Shown piece after piece: positions 16,121 to 26,769 of a DNA stretch of 64,000 nucleotides. Numbering within the stretch: position 1 is the stretch's first letter; each line of letters opens with the position of its first letter. The position numbers were made by a program, and so were the translations under genes. The notes under the pieces were generated by a model, which saw only the letters and a list, made by a program, of their open reading frames with translations, made no database searches and was not told where the DNA came from. This DNA comes from Dryocosmus kuriphilus (lineage: Eukaryota; Arthropoda; Insecta; Hymenoptera; Cynipidae): contig CM076195.1 of the NCBI GenBank assembly GCA_038277395.1, positions 157,690,411 to 157,754,410 of the forward strand. The letters run 5' to 3'.

Positions 16121-17316
16121 GGTACTATCCTTGTCTATTAATATCACCTTCTTTATCTTATAGTTCTAGAAGCTTCTAGATTATAAGCATCATGCTTAGA
16201 CACGCTTGGAATGTAATGCGCAATTACAAAATTCTTAGAAGATGACGTAATTTCTAAGAACTGACAAATTTCTTGGAAAAATATATTAGGGAAGTAATAA
16301 ATCATGTCGATTAGCTTATATATATATAAACACAATCCATAATTCTTAGAAGATGACGTAATTGATGATGACGTAACACATTCCATAACTATATGCGTTA
16401 CAGAAATCGGATACTTTTAATGGCATAAATTCTTCAATAAGTCTCCCTATGTTTTATAGAACAAAGATTCCTTCGTAATCAGATCAGATTGTGACCTACT
16501 TTTAAATTTTACTTTAACGCATTACGGAAGCAATAAATTATATCAATTAGTAATGCCACATTTCATCTCTTACACGTGCGCTGTCAAATTCTTGTCACAT
16601 AGTTACTATATTATATTTTCATGATATGTTTTATAGAACAAAGGGTTTCTTTATAATCAAGTTAGACACGTTCGCAGCCTGCGCGATAAACACATTCCAT
16701 AAGAATGAGTCATACTCTTCACGAGTATTTTTAATGATATAAATTCCTCAATAATTCTCCCTATGCTTTATAGAACAAAGATTCCTTTTTAATCTTATTA
16801 GACTCGTGACCTACTTTTAAATTTTATTTTAACGCATTACGGAAGCAATAAATTATATCAATTAGTAATGCCTCATTCCATCTCTTACACATGCGCTGTC
16901 AAATTCTTGTTAGATAATTACTTTATTATATCCTCTTGGCACGTGGCATAGGAGAAAGAGAGAGAAATTCTTAGAAGATGACGTAATTTCTAAGAACTGA
17001 CAAATTTCTTGGAAAAATATATTAGGGAAGTAATAAATCATGTCGATTAGCTTATATATAAACACAATCCACAACTATATGCGTTACGGAAATCGGATAT
17101 TTTTAATTTGACACGTGGCATAGGAGAAAGAGAGAGGGGTAGAGAGAGAGAGAGAGATTTGTTTATGCAAAATTCACGTTTAACAATCGCGTATTATTTA
17201 TTTACTGACGTCACACCGTCTAGGTGCTTAGCGCGGACTTGAACCGCTTTAGCTCTCGATGTCGGTAACTGTCGGTAACAGGGATCTTGGATTAGAACCC
17301 GCCCTGTATAACTACT
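16121..17316 (-). repeat. Polinton right terminal inverted repeat (~1.2 kb)
   Basis: This is the inverted copy of 732-1934, ending with CT at 17316 and followed by ATTTTT. It lies upstream of the reverse-strand polymerase gene, so its regulatory sites sit in the same relative place as those of the left TIR before the first forward gene. The open frame at 16153-16386 mirrors one at 1670-1879 and is not taken as a gene. Confidence 0.95.
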
Positions 17317-17322
17317 ATTTTT
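17317..17322. repeat. Target site duplication, right copy (ATTTTT)
   Basis: Exact copy of the 6-mer at 726-731, directly after the terminal CT of the element. Confidence 0.85.
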
Positions 17323-18240
17323 CACAGGAAGACTTTAATTTTTTATTGAAAAAGACAAATTTTCGACAAAATAGTTGAATTACCAACCCAAAAAGAGAAA
17401 TTTTCAATAAAACATTTGAATTTCCACACAAGAAAGATGAATTTTCAAAACAAAAAATTGCTTGTCAGCCAAGCAGTTGAATTTTTAACCGAAAAAACAT
17501 GATTTTTAAACCAAAGATGAATTTTTAACAAGATTATTCAATTTCAGCAAAAAAATAGTTAAATTTTCAACTAAAAAAGATGAATTCTCAACCAAAATGG
17601 AACAGATAAATTTTTAAGAAAAATATTACTTTCTAATCATAAATAGTTGAATTTTCACTTTTAAAAAAAATTTTCTTTCAAGCATAATATTTGAAATTTT
17701 CGTCAAAAAAGTTATATTTTTAAACAAATAAACGGATTTTAAATAAAAAGTAGTTATATTTTTCAAGAACAACAACAAAATCAGTTTTCCACGGAATATT
17801 TTAACTTGTAAGTGAAAAAGACCAATTTTTAACAAAATAATTGAATTGTCAACTCAAAAAGAGAAATTTTCAATGAAATACTTAAATTTTCACACTAGAG
17901 AGATGAATTTTAAACAAACAAAAAATTAATTTTCAGGCAAACAGATGTATTTTCAACCGAAAAATAAAATTTTCAATCTAAGATGAATTTTTGACAAAAT
18001 TGATGAATTTTCGAAAAAATAATAGTTAATTTTGAACTAAAAAGGTGCATTCTTAACTCATTCTCAATGAATGGACCAGCTAAATTTTGAACAAAAGATA
18101 TTACTTTCTAAGCAAAAATAGTAGAATTTTCAATTAAAAAAAAATTAACTTTCAAGCATAACATTTGAATTTTCCATAAAAAAATTACGTTTTCAAACAA
18201 ACAAATGAATTTTAAATAAAAAATAGTCAATATTTTTATA
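17323..18240. repeat. AT-rich degenerate minisatellite (right flank of Polinton)
   Basis: Same family and orientation as 1-725 (TTGAATTTTCAAC, GATGAATTTT, AACAAAAT units). Two larger segments, around 17340-17770 and 17805-18240, share the same order of variants, which suggests a higher-order repeat of about 460 bp. Confidence 0.8.
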
Positions 18241-19031
18241 TTCCCTATAGTTTATATTATAAGAATTCGAACCTGAACTGTACAGAACTTAAAGTATTCA
18301 AAATGGAACAAATTTAAACTCAGAAATTCAATATTGTACAATTTTATTCCATTAATTAACTTCAAACGTTTTAAATTTTAAATTTTTAAATCAATGCGTT
18401 CAAAGTTGGATAGGTTATTTATAACTTAAGTGCTTAGATTCTTAGAATATTAAACAAATATCAAAATAGAGCCTTATTCTTATTGGAAATTGTACATTTT
18501 CAAAATTGGAACGTATGAAAGTAAAAAATTTCAAATTAAATAGCTTATAAATTACAATTTTCAAATCCAAAGCTTTTTTATGAAGTAGGTAGACACTAAT
18601 AATTTCAATCTGAAAGACTTCTGTAAAATATTTTGATAGTCTATTTATAGTTTTTATTTTTTTCTAAAAGAATGAAACCTAAAAATCTAACATTCTAGAA
18701 TGGAAAATAGAGAAATGAAAGAAAAGAAAGTAGGTAATATATTTAGAAGCAATGAATTGTTTAAAATATATATGTATGTGTGTGTGTGTTTGGGAGATAT
18801 TCTGTAATTTATTACCTTTTTCCTATTTTCAGCATTTCGGGATTTTAAAGGGTTCCCTTCATTTGATTTTTTCCTAATTTACTTATTTTTAAATTTGGCG
18901 CCAATCGTTTGTTTTTACCTTTAGTCGATAATATCGGTAACAAGATTTTATGCTGCGTCTAGTTATATCTATGGTCTAGTCATGTAATTGGGGTCGCTAG
19001 ATAGAGCAAATAGAGTATGAATTATTTTTGG
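18241..19031. other. AT-rich intergenic DNA without recognised gene
   Basis: No convincing coding frame. There is an AAATTTTAAATTTTT-like run near 18370 and a short TG microsatellite near 18775. Confidence 0.5.
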
Positions 19032-19049
19032 TGTAGGGATCTACACATC
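19032..19049 (+). repeat. 18-bp sequence inverted at 23179-23196
   Basis: TGTAGGGATCTACACATC occurs here and its exact reverse complement at 23179-23196. It contains an imperfect palindrome itself (TGTAG..CTACA). The two flanks share no obvious longer inverted repeat or target duplication. Confidence 0.5.
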
Positions 19050-19479
19050 GAGTTTTCCCCTCTATAAAGCTAACTGTATTCAACGCCTTAGCAAAGATAT
19101 TATTCTGATCTTATCCACGGGGGTGTCGCCAGAGATCTGCCCAATGTAAAAAAATTGTCACGAGACTTGAAAACGGCCGTGGGCGGCGCTAGTAGTAACT
19201 TTGCTCCACAAAACTATGCAATCCTATAGGAAAAATACATAAAAAATGACAAAATAAACATGAAAAACCGTTTAAAATAATTTTGTATACATAAAGTAGA
19301 GTCATTTAGTAAATAAGAATTCTGTACTTACTTATCATTTTGTTTAATATAGGAAAAAGAGATAAATTCACGTAATTCAAAACAGAAAATTGCATAGATG
19401 TTTAGGATTTATACAAAGTAATGGAAAATAAATAACAAATACAAAAATTAACAAAACAAATTGCGGAAAATATAAATTT

Positions 19480-19760
19480 CCGAATTATAAAATTGTTGAA
19501 TTATATTTATAAAATAAATGAGTTATTAAATTCCCACAAATATTTCAATTCCTGAAATTTAAAACTGCCGAAAAGTTAATTAATTATTAATTTATTAGCT
19601 ATTTATGAAGTTATAAATAAACAATTTAATTCTTTATCGAATAAAAAATTATTGATTATTAAATATTTTCTGCTACTTTAAATTTTCGGAATTGAAATAT
19701 TTATGGAATTTAATAATTCATTTATTTTATAATTCATTGAATTATGATTTTCTTACTTAT
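19480..19760. repeat. AT-rich foldback (inverted repeat with ~110-base loop)
   Basis: The arm with GAGTTATTAAATTCCCACAA (about 19521) pairs imperfectly with the arm containing GGAATTTAATAATTCATTTA (about 19707), and pairing extends outward through AATTATAAAATT-like sequence. No coding capacity. Confidence 0.55.
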
Positions 19761-20392
19761 TATTTCGAATGAAGTATAAATAATCGTTTTTAATTAAGGT
19801 AAAATATAAGACTATTTTTATTTTAACTTAAAGAGGAAGACCATTAAAAAATATTTTTATGTTTGGCAATAAATCAGTCACATATTAAATTTTCATCGAA
19901 AATTATTTTTCGAAATTTTATAATAGTAAGCAGTAGTAAGCAGGACATCCAGGGAACAATCTAGGTATTGCTCCTTTTTCAAACGAGTGCATTTATAAGG
20001 ACTCTAAAATACAACAAAATTATTCGAATTATTTTCATTACAGATTTGAAGGGTCAGGAGGAAAAACGACCATTGTCACTTTTTGAAAAAAATTAGATTT
20101 AAAAGTTCCGATCCTTTACATAGGAGTCACAAATAGAAAAGAAGGTAATGAATTATGTGTTCTTGTTCCTAAACTCCTTATTTTCAATACCAAATGGAAA
20201 ATATTAACATCTATATTAGTAATAAGCTGTACGATAAAACTCATCTCATTTTTTTTCAAAAAGTGAAAATGATTGCTTTTCCCCATGACCTTTCATTTAT
20301 TATTTTTTAAATTCAATTTTATTATATTTATTCAATTATATTAAGATTATTATAATAAATGTAATTTATAGTAAATATATATAAACACTTAC

Positions 20393-20652
20393 CTTTCCCA
20401 AAATAGTGCCATCGGGTCCTTTTAGGATTTTTTCGTACAGAATGTCTTCTTTTAAAGAATGTTTGCTACAAACGAACTGGCCAGCTTTTGCGATAAAATC
20501 TTTGCGATTTAAAGCTTTTTGCCATAAAGCTATAATTACTGAGTCTTTCGGAATACAGTGAAAAAATAAATTTTTTCATAACCTGGATCTTCGGGTTTTG
20601 TAACTTGGCTTTTATAACCTGATTTACACTCCGTAGCAATACACATCGGCAT
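20393..20652 (-). pseudogene. THAP zinc-finger exon, frameshifted
   Basis: The reverse strand starts ATG at 20652 and reads MPMCIATEC (C-x4-C), then after one frame change near 20565 an A-run, reads FHCIPKDSVIIALWQKALNR and FVCSKHSLKEDI (C-x2-H). This is the C2CH THAP pattern with the conserved proline and tryptophan. The exon ends in GGAAAG followed by a GTAAG donor at 20392. Downstream exons are not recognisable, so this is a remnant or a single visible exon. Confidence 0.65.
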
Positions 20653-20871
20653 AATGAATACGATAAATAATAATTCTAATAACTTTACAACAATTTCACG
20701 TTTGTTCATTGCTATTTACTTATTTACTCCTACATTTTGGAAACTTTGTAACGACTTTTCAATACGAAAACCATCCAAATGTCAAAACAAGTGGATCAAA
20801 GTTACTACTAGCGCCGCCACACGGTCATTTTCAACAGTTGGGCCATTTTCAACTCGCGGCTTCAGGAGGGT

Positions 20872-22232
20872 GATATTATTAGAGTTGCAAGTCGGGTAAG
20901 TTACCGTGGTAACGAACGGTAATATTGGTAAGTTACCGGGTAACGCGGGTAACGTACCCGACGTTCGTTCTCGGTGAGAATTTATGAGAATTTATTTTTT
21001 TCTCGTTTGAAACTTGCTGAAGTGCATTTCTGGCATTAACGGTCAAGATATGTTTACAGAGGAGCTGAGGAGTGTAGATACTGTAGATACGACTTTTGAC
21101 GTATTTGGGATTGCAGAATGCCACTTACCGACCATTTCACTGTAGTGTAAATTCATAAATAATTGTAGTAATTTCAAGTGATTTTAATAAGAAAATTCCA
21201 AAGCAAAAAGGTGATGTTTGGAAATTTTGCAAGCTTGTAAGTTCAGAGTACGTAAAGGTCCTGAGTGCAATTATTGCAAAATTTGTTATATAAAAAATGT
21301 AAATATGTCAAGCTATCCCTGGTTTCTATAAGATTCTAATGGCAAGCAGGGTTGGGTTGAAAATGGTGACATGTTTACAGAGGAAAGCGTGCATGATGTT
21401 TACTTCTACGTGCACAATGTCACTTCGCGATTAATTTTCTTCAAAATACAAGTATGAAACGACTTTATTATTGCATCCAGCCATTTCCATTAAGAAAAAC
21501 TGTGATTTTGTATTACTTGAAATGGTGAGCAATTCCTCGTGTTTAAGCAAATTAATATATTTTTAATATTAGCCTTTATTGTTTAGGTATATTGATAATA
21601 ATCAAAACTGACTATAAATATTGTGGTTTTCAATACCGAATTTAGAATAAGAGTGGAAATTTGCTGGTTGCAATCAATTTTTTTATTTCGTTTACCAAAG
21701 ACAAATTTCGAAAAAATATTTTAGAAACTGGGATTATTGTATTCAGTTATTTCTTTGAAACAATATAGTATGTTACATATGTGAACAGTTTTTGAAATAA
21801 GCAAATAATTGTTTCTATGCTTTCATTATTTTAATTATTATTTATATTTATTTGAATATAATCATTTCTTGTTCGCTGTTTATAATTCTCTCTATAAGCG
21901 CCAGCATTATATAATTACTGAATTTAAAAAATTTTTTAAGACTTTAAAGGTTTGACAGTCGCTGTAAATAAATGTTAAAGGTGGTATAGTTAATATTATC
22001 AATTGTTTGGTAAATTTTTTTAATAACAATGACTTTAAAAATATACCAAATGATCGAACAATAAGCACAGCATCGTAAACATCTAATTACTTTAAAATAA
22101 CAAAAAAAAAAAAAAATTGAATATTCTCATAAATTCTCGATCAATTCTCGAAGCTTTGGTAACATACCGGTATTTTACCGGTAATATTACCCGATTTTAA
22201 ATTACCGAGAATATAACATCTCTAGATATTAT
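20872..22232. mobile_element. hAT-type non-autonomous element with 8-bp duplication
   Basis: GATATTAT at 20872-20879 and again at 22225-22232 flanks a 1345-bp segment (20880-22224). The segment starts TAGAGTTGCAAG and ends CATCTCTA. The ends are imperfect inverted repeats: TAGAG, then TCGGGTAA and TTACCG blocks, and an inner GAGAATTTATGAGAAT block on both sides. The 8-bp duplication and TAGAG ends fit hAT. No transposase frame is present, so it is a MITE-like derivative. It inserted beside the right arm of the THAP element. Confidence 0.7.
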
Positions 22233-23499
22233 CCATCGACATAATTATGTCGATGATATTATCAGTCAAAGATATTTTATTACAATGCGCCGAAGATACT
22301 TAGGCTATCGCGGTGGCCACGAACTACAGAGGCACTGCAATCGCAACCACCTGATTGGTTGCATTGCGTCACGTGGTCTGAAAGCAGGCTCTTTTCTAAA
22401 GTTTACAAGTAGACTCGTAATTTATAACGTTTAATATTGATCGAAAGTGTTGTCCTGCTTAAAATCGGTGTGAAATACATTGTTTGAATGTTGAATTACA
22501 ATAGCGGTCAGTACTCAGATGGCAGTATGCATTGGTAGAGTAACAAAAAAGGGATGTTGTGAAGATGCTTATAGGTTAGGTTCTTGTGTCACATTTGAAA
22601 AACAAAAATTATTGTTTTATCATTAATTATTATTAATTTTAATCTTATACATTTTTTGTATAAAACGAGTGAAATGATTTTTTTATTGTTGTAATAAATT
22701 TGAAAAGATAGAGAAGTAGTTTTCAAAGCATATGTGACGGGTAGAGCTTGTTGATTGTGAAATGAAAAAAAAAGGTATTTCCATATGATTTTACAATTTA
22801 CAATTTTTAAAATAATTTATAACATTATTAATAATAATTGTGAACAGGACATTAATAATTATCTAATTATCATTTTTTTAACGTATGACACAACAAACAA
22901 ACCTATAAGCATCGTGCACAATTTATTTTATTGCTACTCTGCGTATGAATATTACAACAATCAATACTTACCGCTATTATAAAACAACACTCAAGAAATA
23001 TATTTTACTCGGTGTTTACGCTGGTCACAACTTTTTATAAAAATTAAACGCAAAATTAGAGTAATCAGACTGTACTTTACATGATAGATAAATAAGCATG
23101 ACGTGCCTGCATATAGAGCTTCGTTAAGTGGCCACCAGGTTCCGCATTTTCGTGCCCACCGCGAAGTATGCGAGGTTGGATGTGTAGATCCCTACATTAG
23201 TAGGCATGTGTTACGTCACATATGGCTGTCAGTTCCGTCAATCTGTGTTTGACAGTTCCGTGCCGTTACCATCAAAGTATCAAGCACCGTCAAAACCAGT
23301 GAACAAAAGCCATCGCGTCCGTCGATATTTATTTCCCTGATCATGCCTGGATATCTCCATAATTGATTTTCTAATCAGTCTACTTCCGATATTTTATACG
23401 GCTATATATTTATTATGCAAATCGACGGACGCGAATTATTGCACTCATGAGCAAGAGAATCCTTCCCGGGATCCGGGTGCAAACATAACCAAAAAAAGA
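22233..23499. other. Intergenic region and probable 5' flank of the host gene
   Basis: Short hairpins occur (around 22233-22260 with a CATCGACATAATTATGTCGATG palindrome, and around 22343-22370). GC rises toward 23100-23480, consistent with a promoter or leader of the gene starting at 23500. The small frame at 22785-22982 is AT-rich and unsupported. Confidence 0.4.
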
Positions 23500-23601
23500 A
23501 TGTCACAATACATGAAATCTTTGCAGTTTGGCTATTTAAGCAACAAGGAGAAAGAAGATTTTTTCGTCTCTGATGATGATGAGGACGATTTTAATTTCAA
23601 G
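23500..23601 (+). CDS. Host gene, exon 1 (34 codons); moonraker-like candidate
   Basis: ATG at 23500 opens a 34-codon frame ending in an acidic DDDEDDFNFK stretch, followed by a GTATTT donor after AAG (phase 0). It joins in phase to the acceptor at 25150. The N-terminus has no signal peptide. Identity rests on the later exons, which resemble insect and vertebrate moonraker (KIAA0753) centriolar satellite proteins by weak pattern only. Confidence 0.5.
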
Positions 23602-25149
23602 GTATTTTCACTAACCACCATATTTTTCCTTCAATTTTTCCCTCTCATTGAAAGTGAGTGCTCCGTTTTTATTCAGAATAATTCAGCTGCAAGGTCCTGA
23701 AACAAAATTCCTAGTTCTTATTTATGTTTTATTTTCGCGACTCGCGTGTTATGTTATAAAATAACTATTCTTCAGACATTTTGTAAATTATTCCAAAGTG
23801 TCTAAAGTTACGCGAGGCGTGGACGTAACAACTGGCAGCTTTTTTTTCTTTTCCTTCAAAAAATTATTTTTCTGGAAGAATCGTCAAAATTTCCAATTTT
23901 GGGAATTTATATTTAGATATTTAAACCTCGGACGTAAAAATTCATTAATTTAAGATTGTTAAAAGTACACTTCAAATTACAAATAATTTGTGCATCTCAA
24001 AAAATACGGGAGAATGCCAGGAATTCATGAGAAGATCCCGGAAATCTGTGTTTCGTAAATTTAACTTCAGGATTCACAATATTTTCCTTATTTCCCTGTT
24101 TCCCCCTTTTTTAAAAGAATTCCTGTTTAAAAAAAAACATTCCTTTTTTCTTGTTTCCTAGTCTTTCATTTAAATGTGGACTAAATTAATAAAATCCTAT
24201 TAACAATCAACTATTTTTTGTTGAAAAAAAATATTTGTTTTGGTTCAGAATTGATTTGTATTTTTTATTGAAAATCTGTTTTTGTTTATTGAAAATTCCT
24301 TTTATTGTGGTTGATAATTCAACTATTTTTAGCTGAAAAACATTCTTTCGGGTCAAAAGTTAACTATTACAATTTTAGTTAACAATTCATGGTTTTTGGT
24401 AGAGAATTTATCATTTCAGTTGAAATTCAAGTATTTTGTTAGGAATTCATTTTTAGTTGAAAATTAATTTTTTTCAATTAATATTTTTTGAATGTAAATT
24501 CAACGTTTTTTTAAAAATTACTTTTTAGTTAAAAATTCAAATATTTTTGTTTAAATTTTAACTCTTACATTTTTTGTTGAAGGGTTGGAAATTTAATTAT
24601 TTTTTTAACATTCCTTTTTTTGGTGATAATTGAACTATCTTTTGTTTATAATTTCTTTTTTTTAATTCAGTTATTTGGTTGAAAATGAAATAGTTACATT
24701 TATGGTTGAGAATTCAACTATTGTGTATTTTTTTAAATGTTGGGCTTAAAACTTTTTGAGCTTAAACCGAAGAAACAAAACACATGATGTTTTTATTTTT
24801 CATTTCAAGTTATTTTCTTTAACACTTATCCTAAATAATTAAAAATTCTGTTTAGTGCTCTATAAACTTTGTGAAATCGCACTATTTTTAAACATTGTTT
24901 TTTTCATGTTGATTACTTTTTTACAAGTTTGAGTTACTTTGGGATTATTTTTCTTCTGAAAATATGGTTACTATTTTACTATTTTTTGTGGCTTGAGCAG
25001 TTGCGAGCCCTGATAATGAATCCTATAATTTTTTGTTTCATGATTTCAACGATCGGGAAAAAGTTGTAGGAAATTCAGTACAAGCCTATATTGATTTTCC
25101 TATAATATTTTTTCGTCAGTTAAATTTAAATAATTTGTATTTCTTTCAG
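23602..25149. other. Intron 1 of host gene with inverted-orientation minisatellite
   Basis: GT start and TTTCTTTCAG end. From about 24170 to 24770 it holds the TTGAAAATTC-type minisatellite in the opposite orientation to the Polinton flanks. Confidence 0.5.
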
Positions 25150-25422
25150 TATATTCCGTCGAGTCAGTTTAAGCACATAGTGAAAGACGTGAAAAGACAG
25201 AAAATTAAAACCGACGAAGAAAATGCGTGGACCTCCTTCGTCAAGCAACAAGATGTAGAAAAATTATATCATCGATTGAAAGAAATCGATCCAAAATTAC
25301 AAAATGTTAATCGCTTTGGCTTTGAAAGTGTGGAGGAAATAGACAGAGAACTTCAGCGTCTGGAGGAAGACGCACTTCCAGAAATAAATAAGAGGACGAA
25401 CAAAGGGGCATACGACATCCGG
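25150..25422 (+). CDS. Host gene, exon 2 (91 codons)
   Basis: The acceptor TTTCTTTCAG at 25149 is followed by a clean 91-codon phase-0 frame to CGG and a GTAACT donor. The product is highly charged and helical (IVKDVKRQKIKTDEEN, LYHRLKEIDPKLQN, EEIDRELQRLEEDALP), as expected of a coiled-coil centrosomal protein. No frameshift in this exon. Confidence 0.6.
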
Positions 25423-25809
25423 GTAACTGTTCATAATATAAAAGATCTATAAATTCGGTAATTGTCTAATTATGCGACTTTTCCGAATTTTCAAGTTTTG
25501 CGATCGTTTTTTTTCAAATAACTTCTTTCTACCCAAAAAATGGAAAATCAAGAAGGGGAAGTCGAAAAAGTTAATTATTTTTATTAAAATCTTAAGTACA
25601 AGGATCAATTAAGCCTATATATCAATTTTAGCATCCATCAGTCTTTCTAGCGGCTTGATTATTTTTTTAAATATCTTTTTTTAAATTCAAAAATGAAGAA
25701 CGAAAAACAAAGAAACATTGGAATTGAAAAGGGGAAAAAAGTAGTTATTATTATTCAAAAAATATTAATAAAGTGGGAAAAGGGGTCGGTGGTGGAAGGT
25801 GGTGGATAA

Positions 25810-26760
25810 TTCCACCAATCTTGTTGAAATCCTTTGAAATTTTAAAGAATATTTTTAAATCTATTCAAATACTTTGAAATCTTTTGTAGATCACTACAAA
25901 TTCTTTAAAGTCGTTTAAAATTTCTTGAAATTTCTTAAAATCGCTTGAAATGTCTTAAAATCTTTTAAAATCTATTAATATACCTTAAAGTCTTTTTTAA
26001 AACTTCCTTAAATTATTTACAATAATTTTAAATCTCTTGAAATACTATAAAATATTTTTTAATTCTTTAAAATCCCTTTAAATTCCTTAACGTCATTTAA
26101 AACCGCTCAAAATCCTTTGAAAATATTAAAAATACTTTAAAATACTTTGAAATCTTTTGCCATTCACTACAATTTCTTGGAAGTCATTAAAAATTTTTTG
26201 AAATTCCTTAAAATCGCTTAAAATATCTTAAAATCCTTTGACATTTACAATAATCTTTTAAAATCGATTAATATACCTTAAAATCTTTTTAAAACCCCGT
26301 TAAATTATTTACAATCATTTTAAATCTCTTGAAATACTATAAAATATTATTTTTTAATTCTTTAAAATCCCTTAAAATTCCTTAACATCACTTGAAACCA
26401 TTTAAAATCCTTTGAAAATTTTAAAAAATACTTTAAAATACTTTGAAATCTTTTGTAATACGCTACAATTTCTTTAAAGTCATTTAAAATCTCTTGAACT
26501 TCCTTAAAATCGCTTCAAATATCTTGACGTCTTTTTACATTTCTAAAAATCTTTTAAAATCTACTAAAATATTTTACAGTCTTTTTAAAATCCCTTTAAT
26601 TTCTTTTAAATTCTTTAAAACTACTTGAACTCCTTTCAAACGTCTTGTATAGCCTTAAATCTCTTTAAAATTTCCAAAAATCACCTAAATAAATCTCTTA
26701 AAATTCTTGAAACTTCCTTTAAACTCGAAACTTTCCCTTGAAATTCTTCAAATTTATTCA
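25810..26760. repeat. AT-rich ~10-bp degenerate repeat with ~290-bp higher order
   Basis: Units of the form TTTAAAATC, CTTGAAAT and CTTTAAAAT alternate. Landmarks TCACTACAAATTCTTTAAAG (about 25892), TTCACTACAATTTCTTGGAA (about 26163) and TACGCTACAATTTCTTTAAA (about 26459) mark a repeating super-unit of roughly 270-295 bases. Confidence 0.65.
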
Positions 26761-26769
26761 AAATGATTT

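Larger units (their letters stand above)
732..17316. mobile_element. Complete Polinton/Maverick element, 16.6 kb
   Basis: The element is bounded by long inverted repeats starting AG and ending CT and by a 6-bp target duplication. It encodes the diagnostic Polinton set: protein-primed type DNA polymerase B, rve integrase with chromodomain, A32-like packaging ATPase, adenain-like cysteine protease, and minor and major capsid proteins. It also has a PLA2-domain protein and several Polinton-typical accessory genes. The TIRs differ by only a few substitutions and small indels by eye, which argues for recent insertion. Two capsid genes and the polymerase are interrupted as read here, so this copy may be defective, or partly misassembled. 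Confidence 0.95.
19168..20833 (-). mobile_element. Inverted-repeat-bounded element with a THAP exon
   Basis: The stretch 19168-19209 (around GGCGGCGCTAGTAGTAACTT) is the near-complement of 20790-20833, giving arms of ~43 bases. Between them lie an AT-rich foldback (19480-19760) and a reverse-strand THAP exon (20393-20652). THAP domains are the DNA-binding part of P-element-type transposases, so a degenerate P-like element is one reading; a captured host THAP exon is another. No transposase catalytic part is visible. Confidence 0.45.
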
